Origin: Hydrogenophaga sp.
GTDB lineage: Bacteria > Pseudomonadota > Gammaproteobacteria > Burkholderiales > Burkholderiaceae_C
Reading direction: 5' to 3'
DNA length: 16,004 nt
Assembly (NCBI GenBank): GCA_021154985.1
Contig: JAJNQE010000053.1
Span: 1-16,004 of the forward strand
The position numbers were made by a program, and so were the translations under genes. Shown here in pieces: positions 8,453-14,601 of the stretch. The first letter of the stretch is position 1. Every line of letters starts with the position of its first letter. Below the pieces are notes generated by a model. It had not been told where the DNA came from, searched no databases, and saw only the letters and a program-made list of their open reading frames with translations.

Positions 8453-8488
8453 AAGGCCCGCCACTTCCCAAAGTGGCGGGCCTTTTTT
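8453..8488 (+). terminator. Rho-independent terminator of the TRAP operon
   Basis: A perfect 14-bp stem, AAGGCCCGCCACTT (8453-8466) and AAGTGGCGGGCCTT (8471-8484), closes a 4-base loop (CCCA). The plus-strand T-run spans 8483-8488. It begins 22 bases after the large-permease stop codon. This is the strongest terminator in the window. The minus strand also carries terminal A/T, but no gene there needs it. Confidence 0.92.
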
Positions 8489-8513
8489 GTATTGCCGATC
8501 AACAAGGAATTTC

Positions 8514-9488
8514 GTGTTCAAGAATGTGACGATCTACCGCATCGCGCCCGGCTGGAGCGCAACGGTGGCAGACATGGAGGCCGCACTCGACGCGGCCCGT
8601 TTCAAACCCTGCGGCGCCACGCAGGACAAATCGGTCGGCTGGGTGGAGCCACGCGGTGAGGCCCACGGCCCGCTGGTGGAATCGGTCGCTGGTCAGCGCA
8701 TCCTCAAGCTCCAGATCGAGACCAAGGGTGTGCCCGGCTCGGTGGTGAAGAAGAAGGCCCAGGAAGAAGCCGACCACATCGAGGCCACCACGGGCCGCAA
8801 GCCCGGCAAGAAGGAAACCAAGGCCCTGCGCGAAGACGCCTTGCTGGCCCTGTTGCCGCAGGCGTTTGCGCGCCAGATGAACGTGTGGGTGTGGATCGAC
8901 CTCGCCAATGGTTGGCTGGTGACCGACGCCAGCAGCCAGGGCAAGCTCGACGAGGTGGTGACCGCCCTGGTGCGCGCCTTTGATGGCCTGGTCATCACGC
9001 TGCTGCAAACCGCCGTGACGCCGCAGACCGCCATGACGCAGTGGCTCTCGGCCACCACCCCCGACGACTGGCCGGGCGGTTTTGCGGTGGAGCGCGAATG
9101 TGAGTTGAAGTCGGCCGACGAAGAAAAGTCGTCGGTGAAGTTCACCCGCCACAACCTCGCCACCGACGAGGTGCGCCAGCACATCACCGAAGGCAAACTG
9201 CCCACGCGCCTGGCCATGAGCTGGGAGGGCCGCATCGGCTTTCTGCTCACCGAATCGCTGCAGCTGAAAAAGATCAATTTCCTCGAAGGCGTGTTCGACG
9301 GCCGGCCCGACGAAGGCGAGAACGGCTTTGATGCCGACGTGGCCCTGTCCACCGGCGAGCTGCAGAAGCTGCTGCCCGAGCTGATTGAAGCCTTGGGTGG
9401 CGAGATGGCCTTTGGCGCAGCGCCGACCGACGCGCCAGCCTCCCCCGCCGTGACCGCCAGCGGCGACGACGAAGGCCCTCCGTTCTGA
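8514..9488 (+). CDS. rdgC: Recombination-associated protein RdgC
   Basis: A 324-residue protein matching RdgC, a ring-shaped, sequence-independent double-stranded DNA binding protein that limits RecA activity (E. coli protein 303 residues). The start FKNVTIYRIAP and the stretches GWVEPRGEAHGPLVESV, TGRKPGKKETKALREDALLALLPQAFAR, WVWIDLANGWLVTDASSQGKLDEV and LPTRLAMSW..RIGFLLTESLQLKKINFLEGVFD fit the family along the full length. I chose the GTG at 8514, with AAGGA at 8504-8508. Extending to the TTG at 8487 would run into the terminator T-run. An extra Pro/Ala-rich tail ends in GDDEGPPF, resembling the acidic tip of SSB. The gene stands just after a strong terminator and ends 10 bases before crcB, so the two are probably co-transcribed. 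Confidence 0.93.
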   Translation: MFKNVTIYRIAPGWSATVADMEAALDAARFKPCGATQDKSVGWVEPRGEAHGPLVESVAGQRILKLQIETKGVPGSVVKKKAQEEADHIEATTGRKPGKKETKALREDALLALLPQAFARQMNVWVWIDLANGWLVTDASSQGKLDEVVTALVRAFDGLVITLLQTAVTPQTAMTQWLSATTPDDWPGGFAVERECELKSADEEKSSVKFTRHNLATDEVRQHITEGKLPTRLAMSWEGRIGFLLTESLQLKKINFLEGVFDGRPDEGENGFDADVALSTGELQKLLPELIEALGGEMAFGAAPTDAPASPAVTASGDDEGPPF

Positions 9489-9498
9489 AGCCTGAGCC

Positions 9499-9873
9499 AT
9501 GAACACCCTGCCCAGCGTCATCGCCATCTGCCTGGGCGCCTGCGTGGGCGCGCTGGCGCGCTGGCGGCTGGGCCTGTGGCTCAGCACACCCGGCTCGCTG
9601 CTGCCCTGGGGCACGCTGGCGGCCAACTGGATCGGTGCCTACGCCATCGGCCTGGCGTTCGCGTTTTTCCATGCACAGCCACAGATGGACCCGGTGTGGC
9701 GGCTGGCCATCGTCACCGGCTTGCTGGGCGCGCTCACCACCTTCTCCACCTTCTCCATCGAGGTGGTCACGCTGCTGCAGCAAGGCCGCGTGCTGATGGC
9801 CAGCGGCGTGGCCGGGCTGCACCTCTTTGGCTCGCTGCTGCTGACCTGGCTGGGCCTCAAGACCCTGGGCTGA
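9499..9873 (+). CDS. crcB: Fluoride ion channel CrcB/FluC
   Basis: A 124-residue, four-segment membrane protein of the FluC family, dimeric channels that expel fluoride from the cytoplasm. Conserved elements are present: GACVGALARW near the N-terminus, Asn43 in the second helix (AANWIGAYAIG) and the TTFSTFS motif with Phe82 and Phe85. The numbering matches what I recall for the structurally studied Bordetella channel, where Asn43, Phe82 and Phe85 line the pore. Gly77 and Thr80 match the positions at the central sodium site. It lies 10 bases after rdgC. No fluoride riboswitch can fit in that gap and I see none, so expression probably follows rdgC. Confidence 0.94.
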   Translation: MNTLPSVIAICLGACVGALARWRLGLWLSTPGSLLPWGTLAANWIGAYAIGLAFAFFHAQPQMDPVWRLAIVTGLLGALTTFSTFSIEVVTLLQQGRVLMASGVAGLHLFGSLLLTWLGLKTLG

Positions 9874-9884
9874 CGCCTTCAGCC
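9868..9884. terminator. Small hairpin joining two convergent stop codons
   Basis: GGCTGA (9868-9873) and TCAGCC (9879-9884) form a perfect 6-bp inverted repeat with a 5-base loop. The left arm holds the crcB stop (TGA, 9871-9873); the right arm holds the stop of the convergent minus-strand gene. There is no T-run on either strand, so it is at best a weak bidirectional terminator or 3'-end stabiliser. It may be chance. Confidence 0.25.
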
Positions 9885-10178
9885 GCCGCCGCGCTGCATG
9901 TAGAGGTCAAAGCGCTTCATGAAGGTGTAGCGCTGCGCATCGTCCAGCCCGCTGAAGACAAAACTGACCCGCAGCACCGGCATGCGCATCAGCGCGATCA
10001 CACGCGGTGGTTGCGGCTCCCAGCGCAGCGCCAGCCGCCCCGGCGGTACCTCGATCACCGCATGAGCGCCCTCGCGCCGCCATGCGCAGGCGCCCACCGC
10101 CGCTGGCAACCAGCCCAGCCACTCGGCCTCGGTGCAGCCCATGTCGCGCTTGAAGCGCTCTGCATAGCTCGACTGCAC
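9879..10178 (-). CDS. Unknown 99-residue protein, last gene of the aor operon
   Basis: I do not recognise a named domain. The protein starts at a GTG at 10178; GAGG overlapping the upstream MoaD-like gene's stop codon (TGAGGGCTGTG) acts as a closely spaced Shine-Dalgarno, and the intergenic gap is 5 bases. Codon third positions are strongly G/C, as in its neighbours, which supports coding. It has an Ala/Trp-rich N-terminal half (about 18-35), a Pro/Arg-rich middle (RLALRWEPQPPRVIALMRMPVL), and an aromatic, charged end DDAQRYTFMKRFDLYMQRGGG. No signal peptide, membrane helix or cysteine cluster is seen; only Cys15 and Cys31 are present. Position after the MoaD-like gene suggests a role in maturation of the tungsten enzyme. 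The Aromatoleum operon, as I recall, also has a fifth gene (aorE) after aorD; this may be its counterpart, unverified. Confidence 0.7.
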   Translation of the reverse strand: MQSSYAERFKRDMGCTEAEWLGWLPAAVGACAWRREGAHAVIEVPPGRLALRWEPQPPRVIALMRMPVLRVSFVFSGLDDAQRYTFMKRFDLYMQRGGG

Positions 10179-10183
10179 AGCCC

Positions 10184-10438
10184 TCAGCCTCCGGCAATCG
10201 GCGGCCAGATGGCCAGCACATCGCCCTCGACCAGGGTCGCACTCAAGCGGTCTTCGGGCTGGATGTACTTGCCATTGACCAGCACCAGATGCACCAGCTT
10301 GGGCGGCAGGCCGAAGGGTTCGATGATTTGGCTGATGGGTGTGGCCGGGTCGATGTCCAGCGACACCTGGTTGCTGCGCCGGGCCTCGGGGGGCAGGTAG
10401 TCGGTGAGGGTGGCGAAGAGCTTGAAAGTGATGTTCAT
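10184..10438 (-). CDS. aorD: MoaD/ThiS-like sulfur carrier of the aor operon
   Basis: An 84-residue beta-grasp protein ending in IAGG. The C-terminal Gly-Gly is the site where MoaD-type proteins carry a thiocarboxylate that delivers sulfur for the dithiolene of metal-binding pterin. Seen: a start ITFKLFATLTDYLP typical of MoaD, a central VLVNGKYI strand pair, and an ending EGDVLAIWPPIAGG. Dedicated MoaD-like genes are common beside tungsten aldehyde oxidoreductase genes and are presumed to serve tungstopterin synthesis for that enzyme. It lies 15 bases after the FAD-subunit gene and 5 bases before the next gene, clearly within one operon. The symbol follows the Aromatoleum aorABCDE naming as I recall it. 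It may instead act as a general MoaD. Confidence 0.88.
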   Translation of the reverse strand: MNITFKLFATLTDYLPPEARRSNQVSLDIDPATPISQIIEPFGLPPKLVHLVLVNGKYIQPEDRLSATLVEGDVLAIWPPIAGG

Positions 10439-10453
10439 GAAACCGTTTCTATC

Positions 10454-11797
10454 TCAGCGGCGACGCTCATCCGCAGCACCCGCCCACTGCCCCTGCCCCT
10501 GTGCACTGGCCAGGTAGGCGTCCATCAACTTGGTCGGGTCGTGCATGAGGCGGTCTTTCCACTCGCCCAGCTTCACCTGGCCTTCCACCAAACCGCGCAT
10601 CACGCCCACGTGCTCGGTCCAACCCACCGAGTTGCAACCCACCATCACGTCGTCCTTGAATTGGAGGCTCAGGTGGCGGCCACCGGCCTTGTCGGTGAGC
10701 TCGGCGTGTTCACCGCCGGGCACACCTTCCCAGTTGCCGAAGCTGGTGGAGATGAGCCCCAGCGTGTCGAGCACGTTGATCTGCGTCACGCCCTTGAGGT
10801 CGGCCTTCTGGCCCACCATGTTGAGCGCGGCCACGCGCGCCTGCTCGGCGGCGTTGGGCTGGATGGCGCTGACGATGGTCTTGCCGCTCACCTTGTCAAA
10901 CGCCTCGGCGCAATCGCCCGCAGCGTAGATACCGCTCACGTTGGTCTGCAGGTGTTCGTCGGTCAGCACCCCCACCAGGCAGGTGATGCCCGAGTCTTTC
11001 AAAAAGCCGATGGCCGGGCGCACGCCTGTGGCGCTGATCACCAGATCGGCCTCCACCACCTGCCCGTCCGAGAGCTTGACGCGCAGGCCCGTGGCAGGCT
11101 CCGACGAGCCCAGACCCATGGCGCTGACCAGCTTGCCGACAATGCCGCCCGACTCGTTGCCCGCGCGCTCGATGGCTTCGACCTTGGTACCGGTGTAGAC
11201 CTTCACACCCTTCTTCTCGCACCAGTCGCGGATCATGCCGCCGGCCGTGGGACCCATCATGCGCGGCACCATGCGGTCGCCCATTTCCACCACGCTCAGT
11301 TCCACGCCGCGCGCGGCCAGCGCTTCCATGATGATGCAGCCGATGAAGCCCGCACCCATCTGCAGCACCCGGGCACCGGGCTTGGCCAGCGCCATGATGG
11401 CGCGCGCGTTCTCGAGCGTCCAGCAAGGGTGCACACCGGGTGAGTCCATGCCGGAGATGGGTGGGCGCACCGGTTGAGAACCGGTGGCGATCAGCAGTTT
11501 GTCAAAGCCCAGTTTCGTGCCGTTGTCCAGCGTCACGGTGCGCGCCGTGGTGTCCACCGAGGTGGCACGGCCGGGCACCTGGTCGATGCGCAGATCGTTG
11601 TAGTGCGTGAGGCTCTTGCGCAAATAGGTGCCGGTTTCCTTCACGTTGCCGATCAGCAAATAGGGAATGGCCATGCGCGAATACGGCGGCTCGCCTTCGT
11701 CGCCAACCAGGGTGATGGTGTCGGCGGGAGCGTGCTTGCGGATGGTCTCGGCGGCAATGACACCGGCGGGGCCGGCGCCCAGGATGACGTGGTGCAT
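10454..11797 (-). CDS. aorC: FAD-dependent NAD(H) oxidoreductase subunit of AOR (AorC-like)
   Basis: A 447-residue pyridine nucleotide-disulfide-type flavoprotein, proposed to pass electrons between NAD+/NADH and the iron-sulfur subunit of the aldehyde oxidoreductase. Motifs seen: FAD dinucleotide fold GAGPAG (7-12), PPYSRMAIPYLL (37-48), ATGSQP (104-109), NAD-binding GAGFIG (148-153), ATGVRP (256-261) and the FAD-ribityl motif YAAGDCAE (291-298). There is no redox-active CxxxxC pair, so it is not a disulfide reductase. Residues about 214-236, within the NAD domain, form a Gly/Ser/Ala-rich insertion not expected in the simple fold. The start ATG is preceded by GAGGAG at 7 bases. The gene lies 81 bases after aorB, separated by an intrinsic terminator structure. 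On sequence alone a rubredoxin- or nitrite-reductase-like role is possible; context favours AorC. Confidence 0.85.
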   Translation of the reverse strand: MHHVILGAGPAGVIAAETIRKHAPADTITLVGDEGEPPYSRMAIPYLLIGNVKETGTYLRKSLTHYNDLRIDQVPGRATSVDTTARTVTLDNGTKLGFDKLLIATGSQPVRPPISGMDSPGVHPCWTLENARAIMALAKPGARVLQMGAGFIGCIIMEALAARGVELSVVEMGDRMVPRMMGPTAGGMIRDWCEKKGVKVYTGTKVEAIERAGNESGGIVGKLVSAMGLGSSEPATGLRVKLSDGQVVEADLVISATGVRPAIGFLKDSGITCLVGVLTDEHLQTNVSGIYAAGDCAEAFDKVSGKTIVSAIQPNAAEQARVAALNMVGQKADLKGVTQINVLDTLGLISTSFGNWEGVPGGEHAELTDKAGGRHLSLQFKDDVMVGCNSVGWTEHVGVMRGLVEGQVKLGEWKDRLMHDPTKLMDAYLASAQGQGQWAGAADERRR

Positions 11798-11811
11798 GTC
11801 GTGTCTCCTCG

Positions 11812-11846
11812 AAAAAAGAAAGGGGGCAGCGTGGTGACTGCCCCCT
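11812..11846 (-). terminator. Intrinsic terminator between aorB and aorC
   Basis: Reading the minus strand, AGGGGGCAG (11846-11838) pairs perfectly with CTGCCCCCT (11829-11821) across an 8-base loop. It is followed at once by the minus-strand tract TTCTTTTTT (11820-11812). A 9-bp G/C stem plus T-run is a standard Rho-independent terminator, yet it lies inside what appears to be one operon, ending only 14 bases before the aorC start codon and just ahead of its Shine-Dalgarno. Incomplete termination here would lower aorC and downstream expression relative to aorA and aorB. Confidence 0.82.
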
Positions 11847-11878
11847 GGGTTCAGGCCAAAGACGGTTCGGGTCTTGGC

Positions 11879-13726
11879 TTACAGGCTCAAGCGCGCCTTG
11901 GTCTCGGCGGTCGGGCGGCCTTCGGTGTCCCAGCCGCGCGCGGCGTAGTACTTGGGCAGCATCTCGGGCAGCTTGCTGACCATGCCTTTGGAGGCGCCGG
12001 TCTTGGCCGCTTCGCTCAGCAGGCGTTTGGGCAGGCTGTCGTCCTTGGAGGTGAAGCCCGCGGCGTTGTTGAACTCACGCTCCATGTTCCAGATGCGCTC
12101 GCCGATCTTCTCCAGCTCTTCGGTGGTGAACTCTTCGTTGCACGCGGCCTGCAGTTGCGGCGCCAGATCGGCCACGCCCCAGGCGAAGGTGGTGAACACG
12201 CACAGGCCCGACGAATCGAACGCGGCGGTGGCGTCCTGGAACGCCTTCACCAGCTCCGGCTTGCCCTCGCTCTCGACCGGGTCGGTCTTCACCGGAATAC
12301 CCAGCACCTCGGAAGCGATGGTGTAGCCGCGCAGGTGGCAGGCGCCGCGGTTGGAGGTGGCATAGGCCAGGCCGATGCCCTGGATGGCACGGCCGTCGTA
12401 GGCCGGGAACTCCTGGCCTTTCACGCTCATGGACAGGTCGGGGTGGCCGTATTTTTCGGTCAGGCGCTTGGAGCCCAGGCCGATCTCCTTGCCGAAGCCT
12501 TCGCCCCGGGCGGTGATTTCAGCGAAGTGGGCCAGCGCTTGCGCCGAGCCGAATTTCGCATCGATACCGAGCTGCTCTTTCGTGAGCACACCCATCTCGT
12601 AGAGCTCCATCACCGCGCCCACGGTGGCACCGAAGCTGATGGGATCAAACCCTTCTTCGTTGCACAGCAGGTTGGCGTATTGCAGGGCTTCCAGATCGTT
12701 CACGCCGTTGGCCGCGCCCAGCGCCCAGGCCGCTTCGTATTCCAGGCCGCCATTGGCGCCCCAGTACTGCGGCTTGTTCTTCACCGTGAAGTGGCCTTCG
12801 TCCATCTTGCTGATGCGGCCGCACGCGATGGTGCAGCCAAAGCAGGCCTGGTTGGTCACCAGGTGCTTCTTGCCGTCGCTCTCGCGCGGCGTGACCATGG
12901 CTTCGGCCGAGATGTCTTTTGCGCCTTCGAACTGCACGTCGCGGTGGTTGCGGGTGGGCAGTGCGCCGATCTCGTTGATCACGTTCATGAGCACCTGCGT
13001 GCCATAGGCCGGCAGGCCCTGGCCCGTCACAGCGTTCTCGGCCAGGATCTTCTTTTTCTCGAAGGTGGTCTTCATGAAGGCCTTGGGGTCGCGGATGTTG
13101 CCCACGCCCTTGGTGCCGCGCACGGCAATGGCCTTGAGGTTCTTGCTGCCCATCACCGTGCCCACGCCCGAACGGCCGGCCGCGCGGTGCAGATCGTTCA
13201 CCACCGCCGCGTACAGCACGCCGTTTTCACCGGCTTTGCCGATGCTCGACACACGCACCAGCGGGTCCTGCAGGCTCGACTTCAAGGCTTCTTCGGTCTT
13301 CCACACGCTCTGGCCCCAGAGGTGGCTGGCGTCGCGCAGCTCCACTTCGTCGTCGTTGATGTAGAGGTACACCGGCTTGGGTGACTTGCCTTCAAAAATG
13401 ACCATGTCCCATCCGGCCATCTTGAGCTCGGCACCCCAATAGCCGCCCGAGTTCGAGCAGGCAATGGCACCGGTGAGCGGGCTCTTGGTGATGACGGTGT
13501 AGCGGCCCCCGGTGGAGGCCATGGTGCCGGTCAGCGGGCCGGTGGCCCAGATGATCTTGTTCTCGGGTGCGAGCGGATCGACCTTGGGATCGACCTCGCT
13601 GATCAGGTACTTGCTGCCCAGACCGCGTGAGCCGATGTAGGCACGCGCCCACTCGGTGTTCAGCGGTTCGGACTTGACGGTGCCCGCGGTCAGGTTGACG
13701 CGGAGGATTTTTCCAGCCCATGACAT
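11879..13726 (-). CDS. aorB: Tungsten-type aldehyde oxidoreductase catalytic subunit (AorB-like)
   Basis: A 615-residue member of the aldehyde ferredoxin oxidoreductase family, which binds tungsten (or molybdenum) through two metal-binding pterins and interconverts aldehydes and carboxylic acids. Visible signatures: the N-terminal WAGKILRVNLT start, GGRYTVITKSPLTGAIACSNSGG (73-95), AGRSGVGTVMGSKNLKAI (183-200), the cluster ligands Cys295, Cys298 and Cys302 (CFGCTIAC) with the fourth, Cys509, in the pterin motif DSSGLC (504-509). The matching first pterin motif reads NEEGFD (356-361). Length is typical (about 605-620). AAGGAG lies 7 bases before the ATG. The ferredoxin subunit gene is upstream, across a pair of repeats. 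Context of AorA- and AorC-like genes places it in the bacterial AorABC group rather than the single-subunit archaeal type. Tungsten rather than molybdenum is inferred from the family. Confidence 0.93.
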   Translation of the reverse strand: MSWAGKILRVNLTAGTVKSEPLNTEWARAYIGSRGLGSKYLISEVDPKVDPLAPENKIIWATGPLTGTMASTGGRYTVITKSPLTGAIACSNSGGYWGAELKMAGWDMVIFEGKSPKPVYLYINDDEVELRDASHLWGQSVWKTEEALKSSLQDPLVRVSSIGKAGENGVLYAAVVNDLHRAAGRSGVGTVMGSKNLKAIAVRGTKGVGNIRDPKAFMKTTFEKKKILAENAVTGQGLPAYGTQVLMNVINEIGALPTRNHRDVQFEGAKDISAEAMVTPRESDGKKHLVTNQACFGCTIACGRISKMDEGHFTVKNKPQYWGANGGLEYEAAWALGAANGVNDLEALQYANLLCNEEGFDPISFGATVGAVMELYEMGVLTKEQLGIDAKFGSAQALAHFAEITARGEGFGKEIGLGSKRLTEKYGHPDLSMSVKGQEFPAYDGRAIQGIGLAYATSNRGACHLRGYTIASEVLGIPVKTDPVESEGKPELVKAFQDATAAFDSSGLCVFTTFAWGVADLAPQLQAACNEEFTTEELEKIGERIWNMEREFNNAAGFTSKDDSLPKRLLSEAAKTGASKGMVSKLPEMLPKYYAARGWDTEGRPTAETKARLSL

Positions 13727-13752
13727 ATTGATGCTCCTTCGGTTAATCGGTT

Positions 13753-13852
13753 GGGGTCAGAGCACATCGCTGCGCGAGTGGTCTGACCCGCAAGGTCTTC
13801 GGTGCTGGGGTCAGAGCACATCGCTGCGCGAGTGGTCTGACCCACAAGGTCT
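13753..13852. repeat. Tandem pair of REP-like hairpins between aorA and aorB
   Basis: Two 46-base copies (13753-13798 and 13807-13852) differ at one base (CCCG versus CCCA) and are spaced with a 54-base period. Each holds a 36-base imperfect hairpin: GGGTCAGA pairs with TCTGACCC, inner CAC with GTG and TCGC with GCGA, with a G/G mismatch, one bulged A and a 3-base loop. Each copy also carries the same flank CAAGGTCT. The last base of copy 2 falls in the aorA stop codon. No T-run follows on the minus strand, so this is not a normal terminator. The form fits REP or palindromic units of the kind moved by REP-associated transposases, though no such gene is in the window. Confidence 0.85.
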
Positions 13853-14328
13853 CAGGTTGCGGACGGCTGGTTGCCCAGCTTGTCGGCCCACTGCTTCATC
13901 TTGTCCATGCCGGTCCAGTTGGCATCAATGAACGTGATGGCGGCCGTCGGGCAGGCCTCGGCGCAGGCCGGCTCGCCACCGCAGAGGTCGCACTTCTGGA
14001 CCTTGCCGGTTTCCTGCACGTAGTTGATGGTGCCGAACGGGCAGGCGATGGTGCAGACCTTGCAACCCACGCAGGTGGTCTCGTTCACCACCTTGGCGCC
14101 CGTGACCTTGTCCACCGTGATCGCCTCCACCGGACAGGCGTGCAGGCACCAGGCCTCGTCGCACTGCGTGCAGGTGTAGGGCACCTTTTTGCCGGTGTGG
14201 TGGAAATCAAAAACCTTGATGCGCGACTTCGAGGTGGCGTAGGTGCCGTAGTTCTCGAACGAGCAGGCCATTTCGCACTGCAAACAGCCAGTGCACTTGT
14301 CGGGGTTGATGTGAAGGACTTTTTGCAT
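13852..14328 (-). CDS. aorA: Four-cluster ferredoxin subunit of AOR (AorA-like)
   Basis: A 158-residue iron-sulfur protein with sixteen cysteines in four quartets: 12/15/18/22, 53/56/61/65, 86/89/92/96 and 113/116/122/126. This is the DmsB/HycB-type pattern binding four [4Fe-4S] clusters. In AorABC enzymes this subunit wires the tungsten subunit to the flavin subunit. The first gene of the minus-strand operon, it starts at ATG 14328 with GGAG 6 bases upstream. There is no signal peptide, so the complex should be cytoplasmic. The C-terminal tail (NWTGMDKMKQWADKLGNQPSAT) runs up to a repeat; the stop codon lies at the boundary of repeat copy 2. As a generic electron-transfer subunit it could serve other enzymes, but its position directly before aorB settles the assignment. 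Confidence 0.9.
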   Translation of the reverse strand: MQKVLHINPDKCTGCLQCEMACSFENYGTYATSKSRIKVFDFHHTGKKVPYTCTQCDEAWCLHACPVEAITVDKVTGAKVVNETTCVGCKVCTIACPFGTINYVQETGKVQKCDLCGGEPACAEACPTAAITFIDANWTGMDKMKQWADKLGNQPSAT

Positions 14329-14457
14329 CGTTGTCTCCGGGTGTGGGTAGAGGCCCGTCGTGCGGCTTGTTATGCAGACCTCTTCATACGATTGTTTGGT
14401 TGTGCCTGCGTTTCAGTTTCAGGGTTTACCCGCAACTTCTCCGCGCCCATTTAAAAA

Positions 14458-14472
14458 GTCTCAGATTGAGAC
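14458..14472. promoter_or_regulatory. Dyad 1, GTCTCA-GAT-TGAGAC
   Basis: A perfect 6-bp inverted repeat with a 3-base spacer, centred at 14465, about 137 bases upstream of the aorA start codon. It shares its arms with dyad 2. The 15-base size fits a dimeric helix-turn-helix regulator. The regulator is not in the window. Confidence 0.5.
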
Positions 14473-14503
14473 ACCGGGGGGCCCTGCATGAGACAACCCA
14501 TGT

Positions 14504-14520
14504 CCGACCGGATTGGTCGG
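14504..14520. promoter_or_regulatory. Inverted repeat CCGACC-N5-GGTCGG
   Basis: A perfect 6-bp inverted repeat with a 5-base spacer between the two GTCTCA dyads. It could be a second operator (TetR- or GntR-like spacing) or a chance G/C palindrome. No regulator gene is nearby to pair with it. Confidence 0.3.
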
Positions 14521-14601
14521 GGAAGCCGGTGTATGAATTGAATTGCATAGGAAATCCAATTAATTCCCGCAACCCTGTTCATTGGCATTCGAAGGCCATT
14601 C

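Noticed and set aside
9489..9498. Fluoride riboswitch upstream of crcB
   Set aside because: Only 10 bases separate rdgC and crcB, and no riboswitch-like fold is evident in the end of rdgC.
10454..11797. Stand-alone nitrite reductase or rubredoxin reductase
   Set aside because: The motifs allow it, but there is no partner gene for those roles and it lies between aorB and the MoaD-like gene, which favours the AOR flavin subunit.
11474..13384. Plus-strand reading frame of 636 codons over aorB and aorC
   Set aside because: It crosses the gap between two well-supported minus-strand genes and has shadow-like composition with no recognisable motif.
13753..13852. Possible CRISPR array or attachment site duplication
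   Set aside because: Only two units, an 8-base spacer and strong internal palindromes fit a REP-like pair, not CRISPR. No integrase or cas gene is present.
14425..14460. Sigma-54 promoter for aorA (minus-strand TGGGCGCGG...TTGC)
   Set aside because: The spacing between the GG and GC elements is 12-13 bases rather than the required 10. No other -24/-12 pair was found in the gap for either direction.
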